Notes: generated by a model from the sequence alone, not told the origin. A DNA stretch of 64,000 bases from Dalbergia cochinchinensis (GCA_031216125.1 CM062376.1:11904001-11968000), one strand, 5' to 3'. Positions 11,691-24,300 are shown, counted from the first letter of the stretch. A program made the numbers and translations.

Positions 11691-11698
11691 TATAAATA
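11691..11698 (+). promoter_or_regulatory. TATA box of LTR A4
   Basis: TATAAATA sits at the start of the transcribed-looking region, followed by a CT-rich leader with TTCTTCCTCTTC repeats. It aligns in position with the TATA words of A9 (48590) and A5 (16650, minus strand). Confidence 0.55.
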
Positions 11699-12450
11699 GG
11701 CTTGCTTGAGTGGTCTTGGAATGCTTTGTTCATAACTAGTTTTTAGGAGCACCAAAAACTTTCTTTCTTCCTCTTCTTTGGCTGAATTCTTTCTTCAATT
11801 TTTCAAAGAGATTTTGTTTCATTTCACTTCAAGAAATCAAGTTCTCTTCCTCTTCTTCAACTCAGATTAGGTAGGGAGTAGTTTCTAAATTTATTTCTAT
11901 GCTTTGAGGAGTTGTGTTTTTAGCTCAAAATGATGAAATTATGAACTTACCTTAGCTTTTCATTTCGGTTTTCCTCTTCATTTTTCTTTAACCAATTCAG
12001 CCATATGGCCTAGGTGGAACTAAGATGATGGCTTGATGATGAGGACCTTGAGGGTGGGTTGTAAATCCATCACAAGTTAGGCCTCTAAAGCTTGAAAATT
12101 CCACTTGATGCAAAACTTTAAAGAATAATGCTTTATGATGCTAAAACAAAGATTTTTAGTTTAGAACTTGAAAGATGTATTTTCCAAGCTTGTATTTCAT
12201 GTTTATGTTTCAAGTCATCACTTAATCTTTCAAGATAATAAAGAGGTTGCATCTCATATTTAATTTATGCTCTCACTTTATTCTATAATGGCTAAAAGAA
12301 TCAACGCATGGCATGTTTATTTTATGCCATCACCTAAAGATCCTAGAGGTCAAAGACTTGGCCATGTATCACAAGCAAAGAAATATGATTATTGGAGTTA
12401 AAGAATTTATTCTTTAAAAAGTCTTGAGATTGGAGCTTAAAAAGATGTAA

Positions 12451-12620
12451 TAATAATTCTCTTCTCCCTTCACCGGTCCTATGCGGACTACCGCCGCTCC
12501 GGTTTCTTAATATTCTCTTCTCCCTTCACCGGTCCTGTGCGGACTACCGCCGTTCCGGTTTCTTAATATTCTCTTCTCCCTCTACTGGTCCTGTGCGGAT
12601 TACCACTGCTCCAGTTTCTT
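12451..12620 (+). repeat. 56-bp tandem repeat in A4
   Basis: Three units with a 56-bp period start with CTCTTCTCCC at 12459, 12515 and 12571. The first two are nearly identical and the third is more diverged. The units are GC-richer than their surroundings, with words such as CACCGGTCCT and CGGACTACCGCC. No other A copy in the window shows it. Confidence 0.8.
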
Positions 12621-14585
12621 GCATCATGTTTATATTTCAAGTTCTTGCATCATGTTTAATTTTCAAATCATCACCTTAAATCTTAAAGATAAAGAAATGG
12701 AATTGCATATCATGTTTATAATTCCAAGCTATCACCTTATAAAGATAAGATTAAAATAAGGTTGCATAGCATGTTTATAATTCTAAGATGTCACCTAAAT
12801 CTCTAAAGCTCAAGACTTACTCCTTTTATCTTAAGTGAGAATTTTAATTGTGAAGATCCTCCCAAGTTTGACAAAAGAACTAGTTTCTAAATGAGTTTTA
12901 AGACTTTGCAAGGATTTTACGGGGAACTAGTATTTTATATGCACTTAAAATATGATTCTATGTAATTGCATAAGGTTCATGATTCGGTCACTGATTTGAG
13001 TTTAGTATCAATGTATGATAATGATTTGATATGTTTGAAGTTGTGATAATTATGGTTTATTGTTAAGAGAATGATTCACTGCATGTTAGAGATAAAACTA
13101 GCTCCTTAGAACAACCGAAGAGCTAGAATTTACCTAGTTTTTGACCCCTTTAAGTTTAGCCAATGCCAAATCGGTTTTAGGATGTTATAATTCTATCTAG
13201 GATTAGTTAGCCACAAAAAATTTGGTATCAATTAGACTAGGATTGATCCCGAACACTAAAAATGCACTTAGCAACTAGAAAACCATAAAAACAAGATTTC
13301 TAGAACTCTAGGGAATGAAATTTATGCATTCTATCCAGAATCTTTAGCAACGATAAGAACCAGGTTTTATTATGTTTAAATAAGGGAGAATGATTCATAA
13401 TTGATTTAGTAACTAATTTCAGCATCATAGGGAAAGCTGGTAACAAGAAAGGATTTAAAACATAACTTCTAGTATACCGTAAAACCTTAGGAACAACTTA
13501 CTACCTATGCTACCCCATTTGATTTAATAGTGTTCTTAAGGCCTATAAATAATCGTAAGGATGGTAATAAATCCCTTAGGTGCATAACTAATTAGTTCTA
13601 TAATTGATAATTCTATGTAAATATTGGATGCTTATTAAGTACTTGATATCATTGAATGATTTCCTGGCTTGCATGTTATAGTTGCTGTTGCAAATAATGA
13701 GAATGCTTATGCATGAAATATTCTTTATTATGTAAAATTTACCTTTGTTGCTAGAAGAAAGTGTATCATTGTAAAAGTGTAATTTGGAAAGGTTTTGGCT
13801 AAGGAAAGACTTGGTATTTAAGCTTGTCCATTGTGACCCACCTCTCTTTCCTGGGAATCTCCCAGATGCATGATTATAGTTGATATATATTATTCTAGCT
13901 TAAGACTATAAATGAGAAAATTCTATGATGTTTATGAATTGTATTGTGATATAACATGCAAAGATTTAATGGTGACTTAAACTTATAAGAAAATGATCCT
14001 TTGGAACCATCAGACTATAGGTGGTGAAAAGGTGATTTTAGCCCCCTAACCCGTTCTCTCAAAAGGGTAAAGTCGGGACTTTAGCTTATCAAAAGGGATA
14101 AGTATATGCTAGTGACGACTAGTAAAGTATGAGCTCATAACCTAAATTACTCCCAAAAGGGTGGAGTATAGGGTGGCCCAAGGAAAATAATGATGATGAT
14201 AAGATTTTAAGTCACCTAAGGCACTAAAGAAATGAAATATGTGCACTGTGTCCATGTGTAACTAATATTATATGACGTTCTTTTATGCATGTTATTTTGA
14301 TAATGATGATGAGGAATATGATGTAATGATAAAGGAAAAGTTCATTGTAAATATGACATGTTAAGATTATGATGCATTATAAGACGCATGATTAAAAATT
14401 GACGAACCTCGGTTAAGTATTTGTCCGAACTTAAAATGAATCTTTGCATGCCCACTATTTTAGAATAATCCTGAGGTTCCTGGGGACTTTGATGATGACA
14501 CTGTAGAAGGAGGCACCCTACTTAGAATTCTTTAGCAGGATTCTCACTCCCTTTTCTTTATTTCCGTCACTGTCTCCAGATTCAA

Positions 14586-14976
14586 ATGGCGACATTCGTC
14601 CTATTCGTTGATACCCCTACTTGGGAATTCCACTATGATCCGGTGCATCGCTCGTATCATTTTGAAGGGAGGTCTTGTGATTCGTGTTTTTATTTACATA
14701 GGTCGTCCATTTGCATATCTTGTCCCTAGTTATCGATTTTCTCCTACTTCTCCCTATGGCGATGAAATGGTTTTCGAACATGCACGTCTACTTAATGAAA
14801 GGATGTTACGTTCTTATCCCGCTTCATCTGCTGTCCATGGATTTCCAGAGTATGTTCCCGAGACGAGATATTCTGAAACTGATCCTTCAGAGGACACTCC
14901 TACTCATGTATATTCTGAGAGCTCTGCTCCTACTCTCACACGTGTAAGAGAGGGTAGTGAGGAAACAGTTGTTTAG
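14586..14976 (+). pseudogene. LTR-borne ORF relic in A4
   Basis: It starts MATFVLFVDTPTWEFHYD in frame with the A3 ORF, then a frameshift near codon 35 moves the similarity to the frame that reads IRVFIYIGRPFAY and continues through FSPTSPYGDEMVFEHAR, YSETDPSEDTPTHVYSES and EGSEE to a stop at 14974-14976. Weak similarity continues to about 15090. Protein-level words are kept although the DNA has diverged, which is why the frame is of interest. Confidence 0.65.
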
Positions 14977-15534
14977 CCGAGGTTAGCAAGAAGGCCGTCC
15001 ATGCGACCCGACTGGTGCATCTCGTGTCCCTCCCGAGCAAACTCATCAGTGGTGCGGATTTATTCCCCCATTTCCAGCACAGTGGCCATAGAAGGTTCTT
15101 AGTAGATTTATGTGTGTTCATGCACCCTAGTTTTAGGATAACCTTCCCGGCTTATGGAGTTATCTAGTTTAGGGGCATGTATTTCCTTATGTATATTTTC
15201 TTTTATGAGTTTGCATAAGACAATGATGTATGATCATAACCCACCCTTTGAGTGAGGTTATTGTATGTAAATATATGTTATAATGTGCTTATGGATGTTA
15301 TATGATGGAGCCAAAGTGATATGATGTGATATATTCTTAAACGTCTTATTATACTCCGCTTACTCGTTCACGTTGTACTCGGCTCACGTTTTCAATTATG
15401 TTTTTTTAAAAAAAATGGCTCGTAATTTCACTAAGTATTTTCAAATTATGAAGAAAGAACCAAAGCAAGGAGTAAAGTCTAGTCATTAATCAGATTCACC
15501 CTAGGTGTATTTGGTTAATTACTAGGGTGTTACA

Positions 15535-17645
15535 AATATGAAATGCAAGAACATGAAATTAAATATGCAAGGCTTGAAAGTAAATATGCAAGGGTCAAAG
15601 TAAATATGCAAAACTTGAAAGTAAGTTTGCAAGTTCAATTCTTTATTTTAGTGCCTAGGCCCAGCAACAATTGACTTTAAGGCTGAAATAGAAAGGCTTT
15701 GAGATTATTTACGTGATATGAAAATTCTTGTTTTAATGCAAGTTCTTTTCTTAGATCCTTAGAGTTTAGTGATGACATAGAAAAGTAAATATGAGATGCA
15801 ATAACTTGAAATATAAATATGTAAGTTCATTTTTACATCTTTATTAGAGCTCTTACAAGACTCTAAAGGAACATGAGCCTTAACCCAAACTCATCATGAT
15901 AAGATAAAGTGAACATTAGAGTTCCTAGAACACAACACAACATTCCAAAATAAAACCATAAGAGAGCTATATAACATTTTTATGAAAACTCAAGCTTTAG
16001 AGATTTCATTATGATGAATAAGAAGTCATCATCTAGAACTATCATCATCAAGCTATCATGTTGAGCCATTTAGCATAATGGTCGAAAACTCAAAGGGAAG
16101 AAAAGGAAAAGAACCGAAACCATGAATAAGAAAAGAAACCATTTTGAAACTCTAGAGACCATGATCTTGATGATGTATTAACACCAACATCATGAGTCCT
16201 CATCATTGAGTTCATACATCTACTTTAGAGCATTATCAAAACTAAGTTCCTAAGATCAAGAAAGAAGGAAACCAAAAACATCTTTTACTCAAGAACCAAG
16301 GTCAAGCTTTAGAGGTTGCTCAAGTAATAAATATTATCATGAGATCCTCATCATCAAGCTCTCATTTCCAAGTCTCTCAAGGCCCTTGGCCAAAAATGAA
16401 AAAGAAACAAAGAGGAAGAAAGAAGTTCTAAAAGATTCAAGAGAAACCATCAAACACATAACTAGTAAGAACTTTTAATGAAAGAAACACTTGAAATAAA
16501 ATCCCTACCAAGTGAAATGAGGTTGAAGAAGATGAAGAAGTTGAAGAAGAAGTGCTCTTGGTCTTTGAGAGAAAAAGGAAAGCTTTGAGTGCTCTAGAAA
16601 ACTAAAACTTAGCAAATGACTAAATGTGGCTCAAGTTCACCCAAGTGTGCTATTTATAGAAAACAAAACATGAGGGGTGAAAAAGGGAGGGAAAAATGGC
16701 ACCACTTTTAGGGAAGGAAGGAGGGAGAAAATATCTCTTGGCTATGTCATTTCAAGGTAAGGTGTAGGCATGGGTTTAGGCATAGGTTTAGGCATAGTGT
16801 AGGCATGGTTCTTTGAATGAAAGAATTCAAACATGTGATGGGAGGGTGATGTAGCGCTTTCTTCTCCATGGAATGGGGGAGGAAAATCTTCCATTTAATT
16901 GTGGTTTAGAGGTGTGTTTAGGTATAGCTTTGATTAGGCTTAGGATTAGGAACTTGTAGGTAAGTGTGTAAGTGAAAGGATAGGTAATCAAGGCTATGTT
17001 AGGGTATTATTAGTGAGCACTCTAGCCCATTAGTGGAGTCAAAATCCTACTCTACCTAGGCTTCTTAGAGTATGGAAAGTCAATAGTGAAAATACTATTC
17101 AAGATTCTATGTCTTGGGAACTTGAATTTTTAAAAGCAAAAGGGGTTTTTGAGTTTAATCTAAGCAATCTTAGGTTCTAATTAATTTTAATAACTTATTT
17201 TGACTCTAGATTAATTATGAAAATTAATTAATCTTCGATTAGAGCCTAATATTGCTTAGGTTTGCTTAATTACATCATTAAGCTCAAATGGCACTATGCT
17301 AGGGGTAAAATCGTAATTTTGCACAAAAACTGTCTGGGACCACCAGGACTTAAACAGGTATTTTTATATACATGAAACGTCATTTTAAACCTTTGGGGAA
17401 AGTTTCGGGCTCAAACGACACCTTTACCCGCGTAAAACGCTATAGGGGTATTTTCGTCATTTTAACCCGAAACTGCAGAAAACACGTTTTTCGTTTCCGA
17501 AAACACTCAAGGATCATCCAATCCCTTTCAAGCATTGAGTTGACCCTTCCAGGACTGCCGTGCCTGCTATCCTCGAATTCGGTTAGGAAATGACCTCAGG
17601 GGCATTTTGGTCATTTCTCTTAGATAGAAAAATCGGGGCGTTACA
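15535..17645 (-). mobile_element. Family A LTR copy A5, 5' part
   Basis: This is the 5' part of a minus-strand A LTR. Its start (TGTAACGCCCCGATTTTTC on the minus strand) is at 17645. Its 3' part must lie before the window, separated by A4 and everything nested in A4. It is therefore the oldest layer of the five-deep stack. It has the U3 text with the ATTAATTAATCTTCGATTAGAG block common to A copies and a CTATAAATAG box at 16650-16659. Confidence 0.8.
16650..16659 (-). promoter_or_regulatory. TATA box of LTR A5
   Basis: CTATAAATAG on the minus strand, about 990 bp from the LTR start and followed by the CT-rich leader. The spacing agrees with A1 and A9. Confidence 0.55.
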
Positions 17646-18320
17646 CTTGTAACGTTGATATCTTCTTCAAATCATTAGCTATCTATTGCTTGAATAAGGA
17701 TATAATATCACTTTATATCTCTCAACATGAGACAAACATGCTTACACATGTAGAGTGGATTTTTTCCACGTTTAAGTAAGCCTTGCTCTAGTTAAACGAA
17801 ATAACTTTGTTATAATTTTACAAGAAATTCAAGACAACCATTAGTTATTCTTTGAAGTATTTTCTTTAAATTGGCTTTATTGCCATTCAAAACTATTTAG
17901 CACATATTGATAGGGTCTGGAGCTAACACATCCAACTCCATGCCACCACCTGCGCCACACCCACGTTCCACGACTCCACGGCTTTGCGTAGCCCAACTAC
18001 CGACGATAGTTCCACTGCCACTACATCATGAATGGTGAACGGTGAATGAGCCCTCGCACTTGGCACCACCACCTCTTATCCTTCTTTGCGCTGGCGAATG
18101 GCATAATAGCCCCCTTCCCTTCGCCGGCCAAAGTGTGGTGCACACCATAGCCACCGAATTAAAGATGGCAAGCAACTCCTTAGCAGAAAAGGTTTTATTC
18201 ACTTCTTTAATGGCACTTTCAGTGTGCAATTTTTGTTTGTTCAAATACCTAGCTTCTGTTTGATTGATTGCATGTTAGATTCTAAATAGGGCTCTTGTTG
18301 CGTATTAGTGAACTTGATTA
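17646..18320. other. Unassigned DNA between A5 and B1
   Basis: This is not recognisably part of the A, B or C LTRs. A GC-richer stretch at 17930-18200 is open on both strands for about 70 codons in overlapping frames, but neither product was recognised. The last five bases, GATTA, are duplicated after B1, so this DNA was continuous with 21163 onward before B1 inserted. Confidence 0.5.
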
Positions 18321-20126
18321 TGTAACACCCTAAAAATTATTCAAAAATTAATTTGAGCTTTACTAGTCGTAATTTCAAAAATCTGATAGTTCTATTAATG
18401 ATAAGGATGGTCCAAGGGATTTGTAAAAAAAAAAATGTGAATAGTAACCTTGTGGGCCCTATGGGCCTGTCGGGATAGTCGAAACCCTAGAATTGGGACT
18501 CCTGAGGTGCCCAAAACTGGGAAATTATAGGATTGAGATTAGAAATAATTAGAAATAGAGATTTTATACCTAGAATTAATTTTCGAGCAATGTCTTATTA
18601 CCCGGATAAAGTGTCTTGCCCATTCAGTGGAATTTCGGTGTGCGATTTTAATACCAAAAGATAGCTTAATCTTTATAAAAGGATAATGTCTATCCTTTAA
18701 GGCCAAATGTAAGGCTAAGATTTCCTAGCCATTCATTCCTTTTTATTATTAGAAAGAAAGCATATTTTATTTACACAAAGACTACATCTATGACAAGATA
18801 AATATAACACAACTAATCTTATCTCATTGTCAACCCATTCTCGGCTAGCTTCCTAAATACACAGCCACCTCCATTTTTATTCCTTCAAAGAGCATGAAAC
18901 TTGATTCAAACCTCCATTTTCCTAGCTTAGAGTTGTTAAAACTTCAAAATTCCTTCACTAAACTTTTTCTACACCTCAATCCCTACAAATCTAACCAATT
19001 AAAATTTTTATCCATCACTATTTTTCCACTTTGAGCCATCCACATCACTGCAACAAAGAAGTTTAAGGGTTATTTGGAAGGATTTTGAATGAGAAAAGCA
19101 CTTGGGAAAGATTATTCTAGGCAAGGCGCTATGGAGATTCAAGTAGGGTTTTATTTGTTCACTTTTCTTTCCAATTTTGCTTTGATTGTTTCTGATTGAA
19201 TTGGCTGGAATTTTCTGGATATATTGGTTGATGATAGATAGATATCGATGTGTTTAATTTGGTGGAGAGTTTGGATGATGTTAAAAATCATTTTTACTAA
19301 AGAGAAAGTGAAACATGCATGCTGGATTTTCGGTTCTGTTCCAGGCAGCAACCAGTCACGAATTTTTTGGGTGAATTGTGGGTATTTTCATGAGCTATAA
19401 AAATTATATGTTGAAGCTAACATCCTAATGCAACTCTGAGAATTTTCGTGGAGCAAGATAAAGACTCTAACTACCTGAAAAAAATCATGAACCAAGACTA
19501 TGTCTGTGCTGCCTGATTTTCTAGTCTTGAAGCTATGATTTTGTCTAATTTTTTTTGCATAGCAAATGATTGAATTATCACTTGAAATTTTTACAAGATC
19601 TTTTAAGTCTTGAGGTTCAACCTTGATTTTTAGTTTGAATTGATTCAATCATTTGCTAAGGTTAAAAATTATGAGATTCTCAGTTCGAAATAATGAGTGG
19701 TTTCTGACCACAAAAATTGTCTAATTTTGTTAAACAAGTTAGACAAGGATTTTTGTTCTGAAATGGATGTTTGAGAATTTTTATAATCCTTGCAATGGAT
19801 GTTTGATGGATAGAATAAATTTTACTCCTTTGGCATGAATTCTGCCAACCTGCTGTATTTGTGCTGCAATGAATTTGAGTATTGAGTTGATGATATAATG
19901 ACTCTTGATTTAAGTATGATGAGTATGAATGCATGCTAGACAATTTAAAGATTGATTTATGAGACAAAGATGAGAATTACTTGTGATTGAAAAGTCTACA
20001 TGTGGCTTATGCATGTATTTGAGAAAAGAAAGCACATGATGCAGTTATATGAGAAAAGTGAATGTATAAATTTCACTCGCGCATGTTTTGACATATAGAG
20101 AAAACAGAAACAAAACTTATGTAGAA

Positions 20127-20240
20127 TGAGGGGAAGGCAAAAAGAGGAACTTCCCTAAAGATAAAAAGGGAGGTAAAAAGAGGAACTTCCCTAGAGATAA
20201 AGGGGAAGACAAAAAGATGAACTTCCCTAGAGTTAATATG
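20127..20240 (+). repeat. Short tandem repeat in B1
   Basis: About three degenerate units of roughly 40 bp contain AAAAAGAGGAACTTCCCTA. The other B LTRs carry a different repeat (GGAAAGTAAAYC words) at the matching place, so this part of the LTR appears prone to repeat turnover. Confidence 0.6.
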
Positions 20241-20778
20241 AGTCGGTAAATGTATCGGCTAGGAATAGATCTGTGTGAGAATTGAAGAAAGTAAATCCAA
20301 TGATCATGTATAGGAATGAGCATAGTCCTAATAAGTAGTCTATTTCCCGTATGTGGTGTAATCCACTATAAATACCATTTGGTATAAACTATCTATTGTG
20401 GAGTTGTCCACGGTAGATACCCATTGGGTATAAACTGAGTCTTTCCTATGTCGATGAAAAAAGAAAAATGCATTGAGTTGAGTTCTATGGCCACAAGTGA
20501 AACCAGGTCATTTTGAGATAAGTTCAATACATTTAGCATATGTATACCCACATCACATTTAATTTCCTGATTAGGATTATTAACTATATATTTGAGCTTT
20601 ATGATATATGTGTATTAAGTGATTGATCATTTAAAATCAACCCACTTCGAAAATATGATTTGGAACTTTAAAAATGAATCATTATTATGTAATGCTTGAT
20701 TACCTTTTCTTAATAAACCGAAGTGGCTAGGGCGATAATGATGATATTATGGTTGAGTTTTTGGGGAGTTACCTTACT

Positions 20779-20796
20779 GAGAATTGTATAATTCTC
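20779..20796 (+). promoter_or_regulatory. Perfect hairpin in B1
   Basis: GAGAATT-GTAT-AATTCTC forms a seven-pair stem with a four-base loop. It lies about 65 bp after the word AATAAACC, the same arrangement as in families A and C. It may mark the end of the R region or an RNA signal; the function is inferred only. Confidence 0.45.
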
Positions 20797-21162
20797 ACCC
20801 CTATGTGTTTTGAATTCCCGTGTCATCTCCAAGTTGATTCAGAGAACAACGCGGCTGTTACGTGAAAGAAACTCGAGATTACAGTAGTTTAATAGTTGAT
20901 TTTTTCTTATGTGGTATATAGTTGTAGGTATATGTGTAGGTAAATGTAATAGAGATTGTATATATATTCAAGCTCACAGTAGAGCTTCCTTATGTAATTG
21001 ACTTGTATCTTTGTTATATATTTTAATCTAATTACGCTAGTTATTACATGAACCCATCAGTTTTGCTATAGTTATTTAAGAAAGGCCCGCTAATTTAGAA
21101 GTAACAACCCTCAAGTTGATGTCATGACTTAAGGATGATGTTGTACTTGGGAGGATGTTATA

Positions 21163-22050
21163 GATTAGTTATTGTGGAGGGTTTTTTTTCCTGTGATGGT
21201 GTGTTAGGGTGTGAGGTGTTGTTTGGAGCTGAGGTGGAGGTTGTTGTTGTTTTTGTTGTTAGTTACATAGTACGATGGAGAGAAAGTTCTAGGCTTTGGG
21301 TTTCATCTGGTGGTTCTTGTTGGTTCATACAATATGGCCTATTTTTGCTAACATGGAAGGTTTTTTCTCTGTATGTAAATCTAATTCTCTTTTTTTTTTG
21401 AGCTGATTCATTTATCACTTGCTTTTGCTATTTTTGTAAATTACTTTTTTTAAAATAAAAAATGAAAAATAAAGTGTGTGAGATTTTGCTTGTTGATTCT
21501 CTAAATTTTATTGAGTTGGGGTAAATGGGTTTCCTTTAATTCCCCTTCTGAACCCTGGTTCTATCAAAGGGGTGTGTATTCAGGCTAGATGTGATGTTGT
21601 TGCTTGTTTGCACTTGTATTTTTGGTAGTTTTAGTCATTATTCCTTTCATCATCCAATTCTCTTCGAGGTTGTAGAAAAGGTGTTGTTATAACTGATTAT
21701 TTGGAATCATTAATTTTTGGGATAACTAGTCCTTTTAAATCTGGTTGGGTAACTATAATTGCTCTTCCTCATGTCAATTATTGAAATTTTTAAAAAGGAA
21801 GGATGGAATAAACCCAAGAAAGATGATAATATTATTGTATTTGATAGTCAGTCCCTTCCATGCATGGTTGTATCAATTTTATTTTTAACATGCATTTGTT
21901 AAGGCTTTTGCAGCACACTCAGTTCTCATGTAAATATAAAATTTTCTCAATCGCACTGAAGTGTTCTAATGATGCATGCATGATACATGAAATGTCAATG
22001 CATAAGGAAAACAAATTTAGTAAATTCATGTTTTGAAATCTAATGCTTGC
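21163..22050. other. Unassigned DNA between B1 and the RPT6 pseudogene
   Basis: This is AT-rich with G/T-rich strings (for example 21230-21270) and poly-T runs. I could not recognise earlier RPT6 exons here, although the pseudogene starts directly after it. It could be intron or unrelated flank. Confidence 0.4.
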
Positions 22051-22169
22051 AATGACAGCTATGTTCTTCATTTAATTTTACCAAGCAAAGTTGCTCTATT
22101 GGTCAATCTGATGAAAGTTGAGATGACATGATTGGTGGCCGAGACAAGTAAATCAAAGAAATAAAAGAG
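22051..22169 (+). pseudogene. RPT6: RPT6 pseudogene, exon remnant 1
   Basis: The frame reads NDSYVLHLILPSKV and continues to LVNLMKVE, close to the plant 26S proteasome regulatory ATPase RPT6 (SUG1) just before its AAA domain. About six codons are then missing, with a frameshift, and the text resumes with DMIGG and, after an in-frame stop, IKEIKE. It ends at a GT donor (22170). Exon-intron structure is retained, so this is an unprocessed gene copy, not a retrocopy. RPT6 normally helps unfold substrates in the proteasome base; this copy cannot encode that protein. Confidence 0.85.
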
Positions 22170-22396
22170 GTAGATATTAGTATAATACACTGGCTGATTG
22201 ACTTAACCTTTGCATTTGAAGGTCATTATTTGTCAGGTTTCTTGAGTTAGCTATCTATCTATCTTTCTATTCATGCGCCACTCTTCTGTTTGTTTCTATT
22301 AGTATGCATGCCTTTGTAAATTTATATTATAAATTTATTCATATTAGACAAAACAATTATTGTTGCTGGGCTTCACGTATGTGGTAAAATTTATAG

Positions 22397-22459
22397 GTCA
22401 TTGAGCTACCAATTAAACATCCTAAACTCTTTGAAAGTCTTGGAATAGCTTAGCCAAAG
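22397..22459 (+). pseudogene. RPT6: RPT6 pseudogene, exon remnant 2
   Basis: The exon reads VIELPIKHPKLFESLGIA followed by a TAG stop where RPT6 has Gln, then PK. It is bounded by an AG acceptor (22395-22396) and a GT donor (22460-22461). It follows exon remnant 1 in the normal RPT6 order. The next exon lies almost 10 kb away because the intron received nested retroelements. Confidence 0.88.
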
Positions 22460-22529
22460 GTAGTGTCTCATTCTGGGATTGTCACTGTACTTTCCATCCT
22501 TCTGTCAGCATACTTAGCATTAGCTCCGG

Positions 22530-24300
22530 AACCCTTGCACTCATGTGTTTTGAATGACAACAAAACCAATTCAAAGAAAGTACTTTGAAGAATGACTGAT
22601 GTCTCTATTAAGTTTCTTGACAAAGTATAACAGGTCAAATCCAGTTAGTATATTACAAACTTAAAGCAAGAATAACATTTTACTTTGCATGTACAAGCAT
22701 GATTTATCCTATGGGAAGAGATTGAGTCAAATGGAAAGTGAATGTTATTTCAAGCAAAGCACATATACATACTTGTGGAGCAAAGCAAAGAAATGGATTT
22801 TAATTAAGAATAATTTCACTACACATGTACAAACATGTTTTATCTCGTGTGAAGAGATTAAGCTTTAAAACGAAGTGATCATTATCTCGTGAAAAGAATG
22901 TGTAAATGCTTAAGGTCTACAGGAAATCAAGTCAAGAGCCAAGAAACTAAGGAAAGAGACTTCAAAAAATAGCACGGGAGATCATAAAGTACTCTAAAGA
23001 TGAAGATATTAGAATATGTCCATGTTCAATGTGTTACTTAATCTTCAATCATCATAATCACAAAGAAATTGTCATCAAGAAGATTTGATTGAAGATCTAA
23101 AAATGAAATAACTCTTCAAGGGCTAATTACGTACATCAGAAAGCTCACTTGTGAGTGGAGCAAAGAATGCTATAGGATTTGAATTTCAAATTATCAAGTC
23201 AAACCTAGTTTTAAATTGGTATGTCATATTTTCTACCTTTTTGATCAACGATCCTAGCTTCATGAACGAGGAGTTCATAGAGCTTGCTCGGAAAGTAGAA
23301 AAATAGCTTCTGATAGAAGATCAGAAAGCTCACATCTACAACAGCTTTTGCAACCAATGTGACAGTTCTACCAACCTCTCTTCTAGTTGTTTCTTTCAAG
23401 ACACAACTGATGATCAAAACGTGTCACTTGAAGAATTGATCTATGGCAATGGTCATAAAGAAAGACCATTAGATAAAGAGATACAAAGCTTGAAAAACAC
23501 TGAGAGATATTTGAATATTCAAGAGAGGAAACTCTATAAAAATCTCTTCCCGCTTCCTAGAGTATTCAATCCTTATCATGTAACCAGTTTTATCCTTGAA
23601 GTGTAAAGAAAATCTTCCTTCTATATTCTTGGTTAGATTTATGTTCTTCTTATGGAAGAAGAAGTACAAGAAGGAAGTCATTCAAGTTTTTCCCAGGATC
23701 CTTTTAAAATGTATCATCTTTAAGGAAACTTGAGTGTAGGTTAGTTTGAGTAGTAACCCAAATACTTAACATTTGTACCTTTGATCTCTTATTGATCAGA
23801 GTGAGACACAACTTGGAGAGGCTAAGGTAAAACTACTTACAACACGATAGCAAGATGTTCTTGCTAATCACGGCTTAGCTTGGAAAAGCTAGTCAAAGAC
23901 TATTTGCAGCTTGGAGAGGCTGGGGCAAGACTACTTTCAACGTGTCAATAGAGGATGCTATTGCACATGGTTAGGCTTGGAGAGACCAATGTCAAGACTA
24001 CTTAGTTGGGCTTGGAGAGGCCAGTGTTAAGACTGCTTGCAGCTTGAAGAGGCTGGGGAAAGACTACTAACAACGTGCTGAAGGAGTTGCTTGTTAGTCA
24101 CGGGTTAGGTTAGAGAGGCCAAGGTCAAGACTACTCATGTTAGCTTGGAGAGGCTAGTACAAAACTACTAGAAATCCTTGGATGATAGCTTGGGAAGACT
24201 AATGAAAAGGCTATCCATCTTTACTTTCTCAGGATGAGAAAGTTGTTATTATAGTGGAACCTCAAGAATCATTGAGTATTGGATATAGGTACGTTAGCCA
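22530..24300 (+). mobile_element. Probable SIRE-like copia LTR, left part
   Basis: The region lies in the RPT6 intron and is interrupted by LTR C at 24301. The start contains TGACAACAAAACC, and after LTR C the sequence continues with a TATAAAA promoter, a CT-rich leader and a TTTAACCCCCC stretch. These features recall SIRE/Maximus-type Ty1/copia LTRs of legumes. The exact left end and a target-site duplication were not resolved, so both boundary and family are tentative. Confidence 0.45.
23812..24215 (+). repeat. Degenerate GCTTGGAGAGGC tandem repeat
   Basis: About eight to ten imperfect units built on GCTTGGAGAGGCT followed by AAGACTACT, with variable spacing of about 30-60 bp. It lies in the 3' half of the probable copia LTR, close upstream of its promoter. 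It resembles a subrepeat array of an LTR U3 region. Confidence 0.6.

Larger units (their letters stand above)
11453..15534 (+). mobile_element. Family A LTR copy A4
   Basis: This is a plus-strand A LTR from about 240 bp upstream of its TATA box to its end CTAGGGTGTTACA at 15534. The 5' end lies before the window because A3 is inserted in it. It is more diverged from A3 and A9 than those are from each other. It contains a TATA box, a 56-bp tandem repeat, the palindrome block, an ORF relic and the A-run near its end. It is itself inserted into A5. Confidence 0.8.
18321..21162 (+). mobile_element. Solo LTR B1, family B
   Basis: This 2842-bp LTR starts TGTAACACCCTAAAAATTA and ends GGGAGGATGTTATA, the normal TTACA end having become TTATA. 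The target-site duplication GATTA (18316-18320 and 21163-21167) is perfect. No internal region is attached, so it is a solo LTR. Family B shares end sequences, an AATAAA word and a downstream hairpin with family A, suggesting a related Ty3/gypsy lineage, but no coding region linked to B is present in the window. Confidence 0.9.

Noticed and set aside
18026..18263. Two overlapping ~72-codon genes on opposite strands
   Set aside because: Neither product was recognised and both come from the same GC-rich stretch.
23211..23681. Small proteins in the copia-like LTR
   Set aside because: Short overlapping frames on both strands, with no domain and biased AT-rich composition.
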